A stretch of 64,000 nucleotides of DNA from Campylobacter magnus (GTDB lineage: Bacteria; Campylobacterota; Campylobacteria; Campylobacterales; Campylobacteraceae), in assembly GCF_028649595.1 (NCBI RefSeq), contig NZ_JAQSLK010000005.1, forward strand, positions 1-64,000, read 5' to 3'. Each line of letters starts with the position of its first letter. The stretch's first letter is position 1. The notes beneath the pieces were generated by a model. That model had not been told where the DNA came from. It did no database searches and worked only from the letters and a program-made list of their open reading frames with translations. The position numbers and the translations under genes are program-made. This document shows, piece after piece, positions 50,316 to 58,260 of this stretch.

Positions 50316-51427
50316 AAAAACTTAGTGTTTTTATATACTCTATGGCTGGTGGTGGAGCCGAGCGCGTAGTAAGCAATCTACTAAAATACCTAGTAAATCA
50401 CTTTGAAATTCATCTTATTTTACAAAACGAGCAAATAGACTACGAGCTACCAAAGGGCGTAAAAATCCACTTGCTAGAAAACTCTAAGCCCTTTGAAAGC
50501 GGTATTTTAAAGCTAGCAAAAATCCCTTTTCTTGCGCTAAAATACAAAGCACTTTGCCAAAACTTAGACATTGATACGCATTTTGTGTGGATGAACCGCC
50601 CTTGCTACATCGCTGGACTTGCTCGCATTTTTGGGCTAAAAGGCGCCTTTGTTTTTAACGAATGCTCTACTCCAAGCGTGCTTTATAAAAACGCTGGCAT
50701 AAAAGGTGCTGTTAGCAAAGCTCTATTAAAATGGCTCTATCCAAAGGCTGATTTTATCTACCCAAACAGCACTGGGGCGCTAGAGGATTTGCGTGATAAT
50801 TACGGCATTAACCCTAGCAAAATGCGTGTGCTATATAATGCGCTTGATTTGGATGAGATAGAGCAAAAAGCCGCCCAGCCACTAACCGAGCTAGAAAATA
50901 AAAAGTTTTTTCTAAGCGTAGGCAGGCTAGATGAGGGCAAAAATCACGAGCTTTTAATCCGTGCTTATGCTAGCCTTGCTCACCCTGATTTGCCTGATTT
51001 GGTGATTTTGGGTCGTGGCGTGCTTGAAGCGCATTTAAGGGGCGTTATTAACAAGCTTGGCTTAGAGCAAAAGGTGCATCTTTTGGGCTTTAGCGCAAAT
51101 CCATATAAGTTTATGAGAGCTTGCGAGGCTTTTGTCTTTGTCTCACGCTTTGAGGGCTTTGCAAATGTGCTAATAGAGGCTATGGCATGCGGTGCGCTAG
51201 TGATTACAAGCGAGCACAAAAGCGGCGCAAAAGAGCTTATCGGGGGTGATAAATACGGAATTTTGGTGCCAGTGGATGATGAGCGTGCCACAGCTGCTGC
51301 TATGAAGCGGGTTTTGGATGAAAAAACGCTAAAAGAGCAGTATCGCTCGCGCTCGCTTATCCGTGCCAAAGACTTCGCTGCTCCCAAAATCGCTAGCGAA
51401 CTAATAACTGAGCTAAAAGGCTTTTAA
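50312..51427 (+). CDS. family 4 glycosyltransferase
   Basis: The protein has 371 residues: VFIYSMAGGGAERVVSNLLK, FFLSVGRLDEGKNHELLIRA, and VSRFEGFANVLIEAMACGAL with the E-x7-E donor site, like WbnK/PglA-type transferases. It starts four bases inside the HicB-like gene. It is the last gene of the glycan operon and is followed directly by a structured hairpin stretch. Confidence 0.88.
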   Translation: MKKLSVFIYSMAGGGAERVVSNLLKYLVNHFEIHLILQNEQIDYELPKGVKIHLLENSKPFESGILKLAKIPFLALKYKALCQNLDIDTHFVWMNRPCYIAGLARIFGLKGAFVFNECSTPSVLYKNAGIKGAVSKALLKWLYPKADFIYPNSTGALEDLRDNYGINPSKMRVLYNALDLDEIEQKAAQPLTELENKKFFLSVGRLDEGKNHELLIRAYASLAHPDLPDLVILGRGVLEAHLRGVINKLGLEQKVHLLGFSANPYKFMRACEAFVFVSRFEGFANVLIEAMACGALVITSEHKSGAKELIGGDKYGILVPVDDERATAAAMKRVLDEKTLKEQYRSRSLIRAKDFAAPKIASELITELKGF

Positions 51428-51454
51428 CTTTTTCTGGGGGTGCTTTGCTGAAAT

Positions 51455-51556
51455 TTTGCTGACGGGGCTCTTACGCTTACCCGCCCTGCTGTGCGCTTTG
51501 ATGAATTTTATATTCTATCTGCAGCGCACAGCGGGCACTCAAGTACCGCGCCTTTT
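51455..51556 (+). ncRNA. diverged structured element (copy C) behind a glycosyltransferase
   Basis: GCCCTGCTGTGCGCT (51483-51497) pairs with AGCGCACAGCGGGC (51523-51536) with one bulge, and the apex is GAT-GAAT-TTTAT-ATTC-T-ATC, the same hairpin-with-bulged-T layout as in copies A and B but with changed base pairs. The outer part (GGGCACTCAAGTACCGCG) only faintly resembles GGCACACTAGCACCACG of copy A. A T-rich run follows. It starts about 30 bases after the stop of the upstream gene, in sense orientation, like the other copies. Confidence 0.45.
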
Positions 51557-51559
51557 ATT

Positions 51560-51660
51560 TTTACTTTAAATTCAAATTTAGAATTCCCAAAGATAAAAAA
51601 TACCCCCTAACCCCCAAAAAAACCTAGGAATTCTAGTTTATTTGCTAGGAATTTTAGATT
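51560..51660. repeat. repeat cluster before the gene relic
   Basis: An AATTCCCAAAGAT unit, a TACCCCCTAACCCCC unit and two GGAATTCTAG units lie between copy C and the relic that starts at 51663. Confidence 0.7.
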
Positions 51661-51662
51661 AA

Positions 51663-51905
51663 GACAAGCTTATTCGTTTATTTTTAGCCCAAAAATTTAC
51701 TAGAGACTCTGCTATTTTTCGGCTACACAGCAGCTGCACGCCGCAAGGCACTTTTATAGAAAACACAGCAGCTAGGACATTTAATGAATTAGCAGAGTTC
51801 AAAAAAATCACGCTAGAGGCTTTAGCCCAGCTTCTAGGTGGCAAAATAGGCACGCAAAGCTTTGATGGTAAAATCAATGAACTCATAAAACTGCTTCAAA
51901 AATAG
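51663..51905 (+). pseudogene. 5'-truncated gene relic
   Basis: An open frame of 80 codons on the plus strand, ending in TAG, reads DKLIRLFLAQKFTRDSAIFR and on to ITLEALAQLLGGKIGTQSFD and INELIKLLQK. The composition is protein-like (amphipathic helices), but there is no start codon, and an in-frame stop lies directly before it, at the edge of a palindromic repeat. It looks like the C-terminal end of a lost gene. I do not recognise the family. Confidence 0.5.
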
Positions 51906-51929
51906 GTAAAATTTAAAGCTTTAATATTA

Positions 51930-52419
51930 CTGTGAGTTTGGAATTTTAAAATTCCGTCATTGTGGAAATTCCGTCATTGCGAGGGAGCAAAGCGACCGAA
52001 GCAATCTCTAGGAATTCCAGAATTCCCTAAAAAATACCCCCGCACCCCAAAAACGCAGATAAAGCAAGAGAATTCTAGATTTTAGTGGGGTTTTAGGGGC
52101 GGCAGCCCCTAATGGTTTAGGACGCAGCTCTTATAAAAAGCAGCGGGGCTTGCCCCACTAAAGCGAGCATAAATCTAGAATTCCTAGGCAAATGTATTAA
52201 GGAATTCTAGAATTTCTTAGAAAAATTCTAGAATTCCTTAGAAAAAAGGGTGGTGGTTATCTTAAGGAATTCTAGATTAGGGAATTCTAGTTTAAGGAAT
52301 TTTAGATTAGGAATTCTAGAATTCCTAGGAATAAAATCACTAAAAATCTAGAATTTCTAGGTAAAATACCCCCTAACCCCCAAAAACTAAGCAACCAGCG
52401 GATGCCAAGCAAAAAAACA
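51930..52419. repeat. 500-bp mosaic of dispersed repeats before galE
   Basis: No gene. It contains the GTCATTGCGAGGGAGCAAAG unit (51957-52008), the unit GGGGTTTTAGGGGCGGCAGC bounded by TAGTGGGG (52083-52090) and CCCCACTA (52153-52160), TACCCCCTAACCCC units, and many GGAATTCTAGAATTCC copies up to 52330. Confidence 0.8.
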
Positions 52420-53433
52420 CTAGCTTAGATTGCGACACTTTTTCTCCCAAGCAAGTGCGCTTGAGATTATTAATTCAAGGCTCTCATAGCGTGGCTGCCA
52501 GCTTGTAAGCTTGCGGATTTTGCTAGCATTTGAGATTAGTACGGCCGGATCACCTACGCGGCGCGGGGCACCCAGCACTTTAAAGTCCACGCCGCTTACT
52601 TTTTTGGCACACTCTATCACCTCACGCACGCTAAAGCCCTTGCCGTAGCCTACATTAAACACATCGCTTTCATGGCTGCTAAGATACTCTAAAACCGCTA
52701 AATGCGCGCTAGCAAGGTCGCAAACATGGATATAATCACGCTCGCAGGTCCCGTCCCTGCTCTCATAGTCGCTGCCAAAGACGCTGACGCTTTCTCTAGC
52801 GCCACAGATACACTCGCAGACTACTTTGATTAAATGCGTGGCGTTTGGGTAGTTTTGACCGATTTCTCCGTCTGCGCCTGCTACATTAAAATAGCGCAAA
52901 ATTCCGTATTTCATGCCGTTTGCGCCAGCTTTTGCCTTGCTAGCAGCGCAGGCATCTTTGATGATGCGCTCGCTCATTAACTTGCTTGCGCCGTATGGAT
53001 TTATCGGTATTTGCGGGCTTTCTTCGCTTACTACGCCGCCCTCTGGCTCGCCGTAGGTGGCAGCTGTGGAGCTAAAAATGAAGTATTTTACTCCACTTTC
53101 GATAGCGATTTTTACGAGATTTGCGGTGTTTGCGGTGTTGTTTAGGTAGTATTTTAGCGGCTTTGCGACGCTCTCAGCCACCTCGATAAAAGCAGCGAAG
53201 TGAATAACAGCATCAAAACGCCTTGCAACCATTAGTTTTTCAAGCTCAGCGGTGTTTGTGATATCTAGTTTGATGAAATCAAACTTAGCGATTTTTTCTA
53301 AGCACTGCAAAGCTTCTAGCTTGCCACTATATAGGTTGTCAACCACGCAGATTTCGTGCTCGCCAGTCTCTAAAAGCTGTTTTAGCACATGAGAGCCGAT
53401 GTAGCCAGCAGCTCCGGTTAGTAAGATTTTCAT
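52420..53433 (-). CDS. galE: UDP-glucose 4-epimerase
   Basis: The protein has 337 residues from 53433, preceded by AAGGGGC; a longer form from 53475 is not needed. NAD site ILLTGAAGYIGSHVLKQL, FAAFIEVAESVAKPLKYY, the active Ser-Tyr-Lys set (FSSTAATYGEP, YGASKLMSE) and RYFNVAGADGEIGQNY. In Campylobacter the enzyme (also called Gne) can epimerise both UDP-Glc/Gal and the N-acetyl forms, supplying the glycan genes upstream. Confidence 0.93.
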   Translation of the reverse strand: MKILLTGAAGYIGSHVLKQLLETGEHEICVVDNLYSGKLEALQCLEKIAKFDFIKLDITNTAELEKLMVARRFDAVIHFAAFIEVAESVAKPLKYYLNNTANTANLVKIAIESGVKYFIFSSTAATYGEPEGGVVSEESPQIPINPYGASKLMSERIIKDACAASKAKAGANGMKYGILRYFNVAGADGEIGQNYPNATHLIKVVCECICGARESVSVFGSDYESRDGTCERDYIHVCDLASAHLAVLEYLSSHESDVFNVGYGKGFSVREVIECAKKVSGVDFKVLGAPRRVGDPAVLISNASKIRKLTSWQPRYESLELIISSALAWEKKCRNLS

Positions 53434-53518
53434 TTTTGCCCCTTGAAATTTTTGGCAATTATAGCAAAATTTCAAGCAAAGTTAAGCTTTTGTTTGCTAA
53501 AATCACAACTCAGTTTTT

Positions 53519-53593
53519 GGCGACATAGCCAAGCGGCTAAGGCATGGGATTGCAAATCCTTGATCCCCAGTTCGAATCTGGGTGTCGCCTCCA
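53519..53593 (+). tRNA. tRNA-Cys(GCA)
   Basis: A 75-nt cloverleaf: acceptor GGCGACA/TGTCGCC, anticodon stem GGGAT/ATCCT-type around TTGCAAA with anticodon GCA, T arm CCCAGTTCGAATCTGGG, discriminator T and CCA encoded. The lipoprotein gene begins 12 bases later. Confidence 0.95.
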
Positions 53594-53604
53594 AAAGGAT
53601 TTGT

Positions 53605-53760
53605 GTGAAGTTCTTTTCTTTTGCGTTATTAGCGTGCTTATTTTTTGTATCTTGTTCAAACACAGCAAAAGGTGTTGTCGAAGATACCAAAAAAGCCGGA
53701 GAGTGGACGAAGGAAAAGATTCATGACGGAGCTTCTTGGGTAAAAGAAAAAACTGAGTAA
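53605..53760 (+). CDS. entericidin-like small lipoprotein
   Basis: The protein has 51 residues, starting with GTG eight or nine bases after AAAAGGA. A signal sequence (KFFSFALLACLFFVSCSN) ends in a lipobox FVSC, then TAKGVVEDTKKAGEWTKEKI, which is the entericidin A/B-type pattern. It is expected to be a lipid-anchored envelope protein; entericidins are linked to stress-induced lysis in enterobacteria, but the role here is unknown. It lies between two tRNA genes and may be co-transcribed with them. Confidence 0.75.
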   Translation: MKFFSFALLACLFFVSCSNTAKGVVEDTKKAGEWTKEKIHDGASWVKEKTE

Positions 53761-53779
53761 GACTTTTTAATTGTATTAT

Positions 53780-53867
53780 CGGGAGATGGCTGAGCGGTCG
53801 AAAGCGGCGGTCTTGAAAACCGTTGATGTGAAAGCATCCTGGGGTTCGAATCCCTATCTCCCGGCCA
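53780..53867 (+). tRNA. tRNA-Ser(TGA)
   Basis: An 88-nt class II tRNA: acceptor CGGGAGA/TCTCCCG, D arm GCTGAGCGGTCGAAAGC, anticodon stem CGGT/ACCG around CTTGAAA with anticodon TGA, an extra arm (TTGATGTGAAAGCATC) and T arm GGGGTTCGAATCCCT, with discriminator G and CCA encoded. Confidence 0.95.
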
Positions 53868-53919
53868 CTTTTTATCACTTAAAACTTTTAAATATTTTTA
53901 GATTATTTTTATTTAATTT

Positions 53920-54230
53920 TAAAAGGAATTCCAGAATTCCTAAGAATTCTAGATGAATTCAAGTTTAAGAATTCTAAAATTCCATATAGAGATCCTCGGG
54001 TCAAGCTGGGGGATGACATAGTAGGGAATTTTGAATTCCTAGAGATTGCTCCCTCTGCTTTGCTCCCTTGCAATGACGGAATTTTTAAATTCTCTGTTAT
54101 GTCATCCCCCAAGGGGGCTGGGGGATGACAGAAAGAGTGATCCCCAAAAGGGGAATTCTAAAATTCCTAGGAATTTTAGTGGAATTCAAGTTTAAGAATT
54201 CTAAAATTCTTAGGAATTCTAGAATTCCTA
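53920..54230. repeat. repeat mosaic between tRNA-Ser and luxS
   Basis: GGAATTCCAGAATTCC-type units flank two composite copies reading GAGATCCTCGGGTCAAGC, GGGGGATGACATAGTAGGG, GAGATTGCTCCCTCTGCTTT and GTCATCCCCCAAGGGGGCTG (53988-54128). No gene is present. Confidence 0.8.
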
Positions 54231-54235
54231 AGTGC

Positions 54236-54730
54236 TTATATATTTTCTAGCTTAATAGCGTCACTATCTATGATGCCTATACCACGATTTAGCGTGTTTT
54301 TTGCTATTTCTTGCGCCTCATATAAAGAGTGCATTTTATAAGTTCCGCACTGATATTTATTTACCTCAGGCAAGGCATTTTCGTCTTTTAGCCCTAGCAC
54401 ATCGTTCATAGAAGCCTCCCATGCAGCCTTTACAGCTTGGCTGCTTGGTGTGCCGATCAAACTCATGTAAAAGCCTGTTCTACAGCCCATAGGCGAAATG
54501 TCGATTATCTCGCACTCTGCGCCGTTTAGATGCTCTCTCATAAAGCCAGCAAAAAGATGTTCTAAGGTGTGAATACCTTTTTCGCTTAAAATCTCTTCAT
54601 TTGGCTTACAAAAGCGCAGGTCAAAAACGCTGATTTTATCGCCTTTTGGCGTGGTCATGACCTTTGCTAGGCGAACGCCTGGAGCATTCATTTTTGTGTG
54701 ATCTACTTTAAAACTATCTAGTAGTGGCAT
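54236..54730 (-). CDS. luxS: S-ribosylhomocysteine lyase LuxS
   Basis: The protein has 164 residues with the metal site HTLEH (His54, His58), [24 protein letters not shown]. It cleaves S-ribosylhomocysteine to homocysteine and the AI-2 precursor in the activated methyl cycle. AAGGAG lies before the start. It follows fldA on the same strand but a terminator lies between. Confidence 0.96.
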   Translation of the reverse strand: MPLLDSFKVDHTKMNAPGVRLAKVMTTPKGDKISVFDLRFCKPNEEILSEKGIHTLEHLFAGFMREHLNGAECEIIDISPMGCRTGFYMSLIGTPSSQAVKAAWEASMNDVLGLKDENALPEVNKYQCGTYKMHSLYEAQEIAKNTLNRGIGIIDSDAIKLENI

Positions 54731-54753
54731 TTTTTCTCCTTTTTTTGGGTATT

Positions 54754-54788
54754 AAAAAAGGCGCCAAAGGACAAAGCCCTTGACGCCC
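54754..54788 (-). terminator. intrinsic terminator of fldA
   Basis: On the minus strand GGCGTCAAGG pairs with CCTTTGGCGCC (imperfect) around GCTTTGT, followed by TTTTTTAA. It lies 22 bases after the fldA stop codon. Confidence 0.7.
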
Positions 54789-54809
54789 AAAGCTTAAAAC
54801 TATAAAAAA

Positions 54810-55304
54810 TTAAGCAAAATCAGAGCGGATTTGCTCAACCCAGTTTGAGATGCGCTCTTCTGTTTTGTCGCTTTCATTATCAGCATCAAGCGCAAGTCCT
54901 ACGAATTTGCCGTCTTTCACAGCTTCGCTCTCATCAAAAGTATAGCCATCAGTACTTACAGCACCTACGATTTTTGCGCCTTTTGCGCTGAATTTTTCAA
55001 ACAAAATTCCCATGCCATTGCAATAAGTATCGCTGTAGCTGCTGCTATCACCCATACCAAATAAAGCTATTGTTTTGCCATTTACATCAAGGCTGTCAAA
55101 ATCAAAGCTATCCCACTCATCTTGCAAATCGCCGCTGCCCCAAGTAGAGGTGCCAAAGATGATTTTTTCATAGCCATTGATTGTATCAGCATCAGTTTGA
55201 CCGATGTTATAAACATCATCAACGCCTAGTTTGTTAGCGATTAGATTCGCTGCTTCTTCTGTATTACCCATGCTTGAGCCATACACTATACATACTTTAC
55301 TCAT
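54810..55304 (-). CDS. fldA: flavodoxin
   Basis: The protein has 164 residues: FMN phosphate loop YGSSMGNTEEAANLI, FGTSTWGSGDLQDEWDSF and LFGMGDSSSYSDTYCNGMG. It is the low-potential electron carrier for pyruvate and 2-oxoglutarate oxidoreductases in Campylobacter. AAAGGA precedes the start. Confidence 0.95.
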   Translation of the reverse strand: MSKVCIVYGSSMGNTEEAANLIANKLGVDDVYNIGQTDADTINGYEKIIFGTSTWGSGDLQDEWDSFDFDSLDVNGKTIALFGMGDSSSYSDTYCNGMGILFEKFSAKGAKIVGAVSTDGYTFDESEAVKDGKFVGLALDADNESDKTEERISNWVEQIRSDFA

Positions 55305-55464
55305 TATGTTTCCTTTGTGAAAAAAATTGAACGGCTAGATTATACCAAAAAATATACAATTTTTGACAAAAATTAGCTTTTTTCAATTATTTAGTAAATT
55401 TTTTGATTTTTTAGAGAGATAACTGCTAGAGAATTCTAGAATTCCCTAGCAGCTATTTTGAAAA

Positions 55465-55788
55465 CTATTCGCAAGTATCGCAACCAAACTCTTTGTTTAG
55501 TTTAAAAACCTTACAATACTCACAAAATACGCAACTAACGCTTCTTTTAGCACATACTAGAGGGATATCACGCTTTTTTGCTTCAGTTTTGATTTTTTTC
55601 ATCGTGTTGTGATTTAAAAAGCTTGTAAGCATTACTATACAATCAGTATTTGCTGGTAACGGACGACGATTTATGCGGTTTTCATTTCTTGCGTCCCAGT
55701 GTTCGATTTCATTAGCTCCAAGGCTTTTTAATACTGATTTTATCGGTGTTATTTCGTCTGCACCTATTACTAATACTGACATTTTCAT
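55465..55788 (-). CDS. DUF2325 protein
   Basis: The protein has about 105 residues with the DUF2325 layout: VLVIGADEITPIKSVLKSLG, ANTDCIVMLTSFLNHNTMKK and a C-terminal Cys cluster (CVFCEYCK, CDTCE) that could bind metal. The start may be the ATG at 55782 rather than 55788; AAAGGA fits the former better. Function unknown. Confidence 0.78.
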   Translation of the reverse strand: MKMSVLVIGADEITPIKSVLKSLGANEIEHWDARNENRINRRPLPANTDCIVMLTSFLNHNTMKKIKTEAKKRDIPLVCAKRSVSCVFCEYCKVFKLNKEFGCDTCE

Positions 55789-55913
55789 CCTTTACTAGTT
55801 TTTTGATATTTGTTATTATAATAAAATAAAGCTAAAAAATAGCTTATTTTGATTTCTTTTATCAAAAAAAATAAAAATCTTTATATCTTTTTTAAAAAAG
55901 TATATTCTTATGC

Positions 55914-55919
55914 TATAAT
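55914..55919 (+). promoter_or_regulatory. -10 box before the 55949 gene
   Basis: TATAAT with TATTCTTATGC upstream lies 30 bp before the start. Confidence 0.5.
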
Positions 55920-55948
55920 CTGCGCTTAAAAAGGCAAAAGGGATAGAA

Positions 55949-56434
55949 ATGAAAAAATTTATTTTCTTAGCACTTTTTAGTGCTTTTTTTAGTACTTTTA
56001 TAATGGGCTGTTCTGCAAAAAGCGTGGATGAGGCGCAAAAGCGTGAGCTTCTAGCCTACACGCAAAAGTTTCAACAAGACAATTTCTTGGTAGTTGCTAC
56101 CTACCTAAATCCCATTTATAGCCAAGAAAACGACCAAAACGACGATTTTATTATAAGCGTCTATCCCCAAGATGCGCAGATTTTAATTGAGAGTTTGAAA
56201 GTAAATGAAAGCGAGGCAAATATAAGCGCACATTTGTTAAATGATGATGAGCCTTTATTAAAAAAACTTGCTTTTAACTCACCTTGGACAAAATACTATA
56301 AAATCAGCGTCCCAGCTAAAGATAGCGATACTCTAAAGCTGGAGTTTAAAGCCACTAGCGAAAGCTCTCAGCCCCACCAGGTATTGCTAGTTTTTCAAAA
56401 AATTTCGAGATCTTTATATTGGAGCCCAAGATAG
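55949..56434 (+). CDS. putative lipoprotein, conserved hypothetical
   Basis: The protein has 161 residues with a signal sequence and lipobox (KKFIFLALFSAFFSTFIMGC). The mature part is a probable beta-rich domain (LVVATYLNPIYSQEND, FIISVYPQDAQI). AAAGGGA lies upstream. The 3' end overlaps the convergent slt gene by 80 bases, which is unusual; an earlier end is not available as there is no earlier stop codon. Confidence 0.65.
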   Translation: MKKFIFLALFSAFFSTFIMGCSAKSVDEAQKRELLAYTQKFQQDNFLVVATYLNPIYSQENDQNDDFIISVYPQDAQILIESLKVNESEANISAHLLNDDEPLLKKLAFNSPWTKYYKISVPAKDSDTLKLEFKATSESSQPHQVLLVFQKISRSLYWSPR

Positions 56435-57983
56435 AGCTGTAAATTACATAGTTTGCTAGCACTTTTTTAGCATACTCACGGCTTTCTGCATAAGGCACTA
56501 GCTCCATTGAGATAAAGGGCTCAAAGCGTGTGTATTTTGATGTATTAGCATTAAATAGCTTGCCACCTGTAATCATACGCCTTGTAAAGCCAAGTCCGCC
56601 ATTATACGCATAAGCTATAAAAATCGGGTTTTTTAAGTATTTTTCTAAATAATTTAAATGATAATTAGCAAACTCATAAGCCACCCTAGGCTTAAACATA
56701 TCATCTTCTTTAAAGCCAGGAATTCCAAGCTTTTTCTTACCGATATCATTTGCCACAAAAGGCATAAACTGCATCATCCCCAGCGCATACGACACCGATA
56801 CTGCAGAGGGGACAAAGCGGCTTTCTTGGCGAGCAATGGCTAGGATGAGAGCTTGGCGAGAGATATCATTTGTGCCAATAAATTCCATAAATGGCGTTGG
56901 AAAATAATGCCTTGCGCCCTTATAAGCCCTCTGCATTAGATAACTAAACTCGCCTTGTGTGGTTTTGGTATAAAACTTTAGCGCATAGTTTGCTAGTTCT
57001 TTGCCTTTTAGTTTGGCTGCCTCGTCTTTTGTCCGCTGCCAAGTAAAAGGATCGCTTATATCATAGCCTGTTAGCCCTACTTGGACTGGCTGGGGTACTA
57101 TTACTTCAAGTTTATTATTGCCAGTGATTTCTTTGGCATAGAGGCTATACATATTTATATCTTTGCTATTTGAGAGCGTTTTTAGGCTAGTTTGGCTCTT
57201 AGTTAGCAAATAATGCCAAAACAAAGCCTGATCACGCCCAGACGCACTTGCTGGGGTTTTTGCAGCTTGCTCAAAAAACAGCTCTGCTTTTTTCTCATCG
57301 CCGCTTAAAAGCGCATTTAGCCCAGCCCAAAAAGCAGCCATGCCCTGAGGCTCGCTCGGATTTAGCTCTAAAAGCCAGTGTTTTAAGGCAGTATTTTCGC
57401 CTTTTACCACAGCCTCGCTAAGCAGGTTTAAAAAGCGATTTGATTTACTTAGACTTGCCCACATAGCACGGCTTGGGCGGATTTTGCGCAGTTCATTAGC
57501 TAGATTTACACTAGCTCCAAGATAGCGGTAATACGCCCAGATATTGCCACTAGCATTTATATAGCCAAGTGGGTCAGGGCTATTCATGGCCATGCTTAGA
57601 GTATAGAGGTCATTGTCTCTACCTTTAAAATACTGCGCTAGACGCTCTCTTTGCTCTTTACTAAGGCTTTCAAGGTATTGTTTACTAAGCAGGTCTTTTT
57701 GGCAAGCAGGGCTGGCTGCATAGATGTCGCCCTCGCACTCAGGCGGTAGTTTTAGCACTCCAACCTTGCTATCAAAGAGCTTTTTTATCTTACCTGAGTT
57801 TCTAAAAATCAGCTTTTGAAGCTCTTTTAATTCTGCTTTATTTGGATTTTTTTCGCTGGCATAGCGGTAAATATAATAGTCTTTTGCTAGACCTTTTGGA
57901 GCCTTTAAAAGCTCGCTATAAGATGGAATTTCAGCACTTAGCACAGACAAACAAAAAATACTACAAAGAACGAGCCATCTCAT
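56355..57983 (-). CDS. slt: soluble lytic murein transglycosylase
   Basis: The protein has 542 residues: a signal peptide (residues 1-17), a long helical superhelix region, and the C-terminal SLT domain with catalytic Glu in AILAIARQESRFVPSAVSVS, YALGMMQFMP and FIAYAYNGGLGFTRR. It cleaves peptidoglycan to 1,6-anhydro products in the periplasm. The gene overlaps yggT by 23 bases. It matches the C. jejuni order slt-yggT-gltX. Confidence 0.92.
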   Translation of the reverse strand: MRWLVLCSIFCLSVLSAEIPSYSELLKAPKGLAKDYYIYRYASEKNPNKAELKELQKLIFRNSGKIKKLFDSKVGVLKLPPECEGDIYAASPACQKDLLSKQYLESLSKEQRERLAQYFKGRDNDLYTLSMAMNSPDPLGYINASGNIWAYYRYLGASVNLANELRKIRPSRAMWASLSKSNRFLNLLSEAVVKGENTALKHWLLELNPSEPQGMAAFWAGLNALLSGDEKKAELFFEQAAKTPASASGRDQALFWHYLLTKSQTSLKTLSNSKDINMYSLYAKEITGNNKLEVIVPQPVQVGLTGYDISDPFTWQRTKDEAAKLKGKELANYALKFYTKTTQGEFSYLMQRAYKGARHYFPTPFMEFIGTNDISRQALILAIARQESRFVPSAVSVSYALGMMQFMPFVANDIGKKKLGIPGFKEDDMFKPRVAYEFANYHLNYLEKYLKNPIFIAYAYNGGLGFTRRMITGGKLFNANTSKYTRFEPFISMELVPYAESREYAKKVLANYVIYSSILGSNIKISKFFEKLAIPGGAESFR

Positions 57984-58260
57984 GAAGCAACCCTATAAAA
58001 AACATATCAATAAACTCTAAAGCAAAAATCAGCAAAAGTGGTGCTAAATCAATGCCACCAAAAACCGTGGGAATTCTAGTTTTGCGAACTAGCGCGTAGG
58101 CTGGGGCTGTGAGCTTATATAGTAGCTGGACTATTGGATTAAAAGGGTTAGGCTGTATCCAGCTAATTAACGCAGCTGCTATTAGCACCCAAATATACGC
58201 AGTTATTACCATGTGAAGTATATTTGCCACTGCGCTTAAAAATGTGCTTAAAACTATCAT
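57961..58260 (-). CDS. YggT family membrane protein
   Basis: The protein has 99 residues with two membrane segments and the YggT pattern [39 protein letters not shown]. The function is unclear, possibly osmotic or division related. It begins within the end of gltX (ATGA overlap). Confidence 0.88.
   Translation of the reverse strand: MIVLSTFLSAVANILHMVITAYIWVLIAAALISWIQPNPFNPIVQLLYKLTAPAYALVRKTRIPTVFGGIDLAPLLLIFALEFIDMFFIGLLHEMARSL

Noticed and set aside
51659-51886. 75-residue minus-strand open frame
   Set aside because: The opposite strand frame has the more protein-like helix pattern; the minus frame is Ser/Leu-rich as antisense frames usually are, and it lacks a ribosome site.
53537-53878. 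Open frame reading MIKSGREIGIRTPGCF and HPDSNWGSRICNPMP on the minus strand
   Set aside because: It is the antisense translation of the tRNA-Ser and tRNA-Cys genes, a common false protein.
53909-54112. Minus-strand open frame with MSSPSLTRGSLYGILEFLN
   Set aside because: Same repeat-derived translation as above, across the tRNA-Ser to luxS gap.
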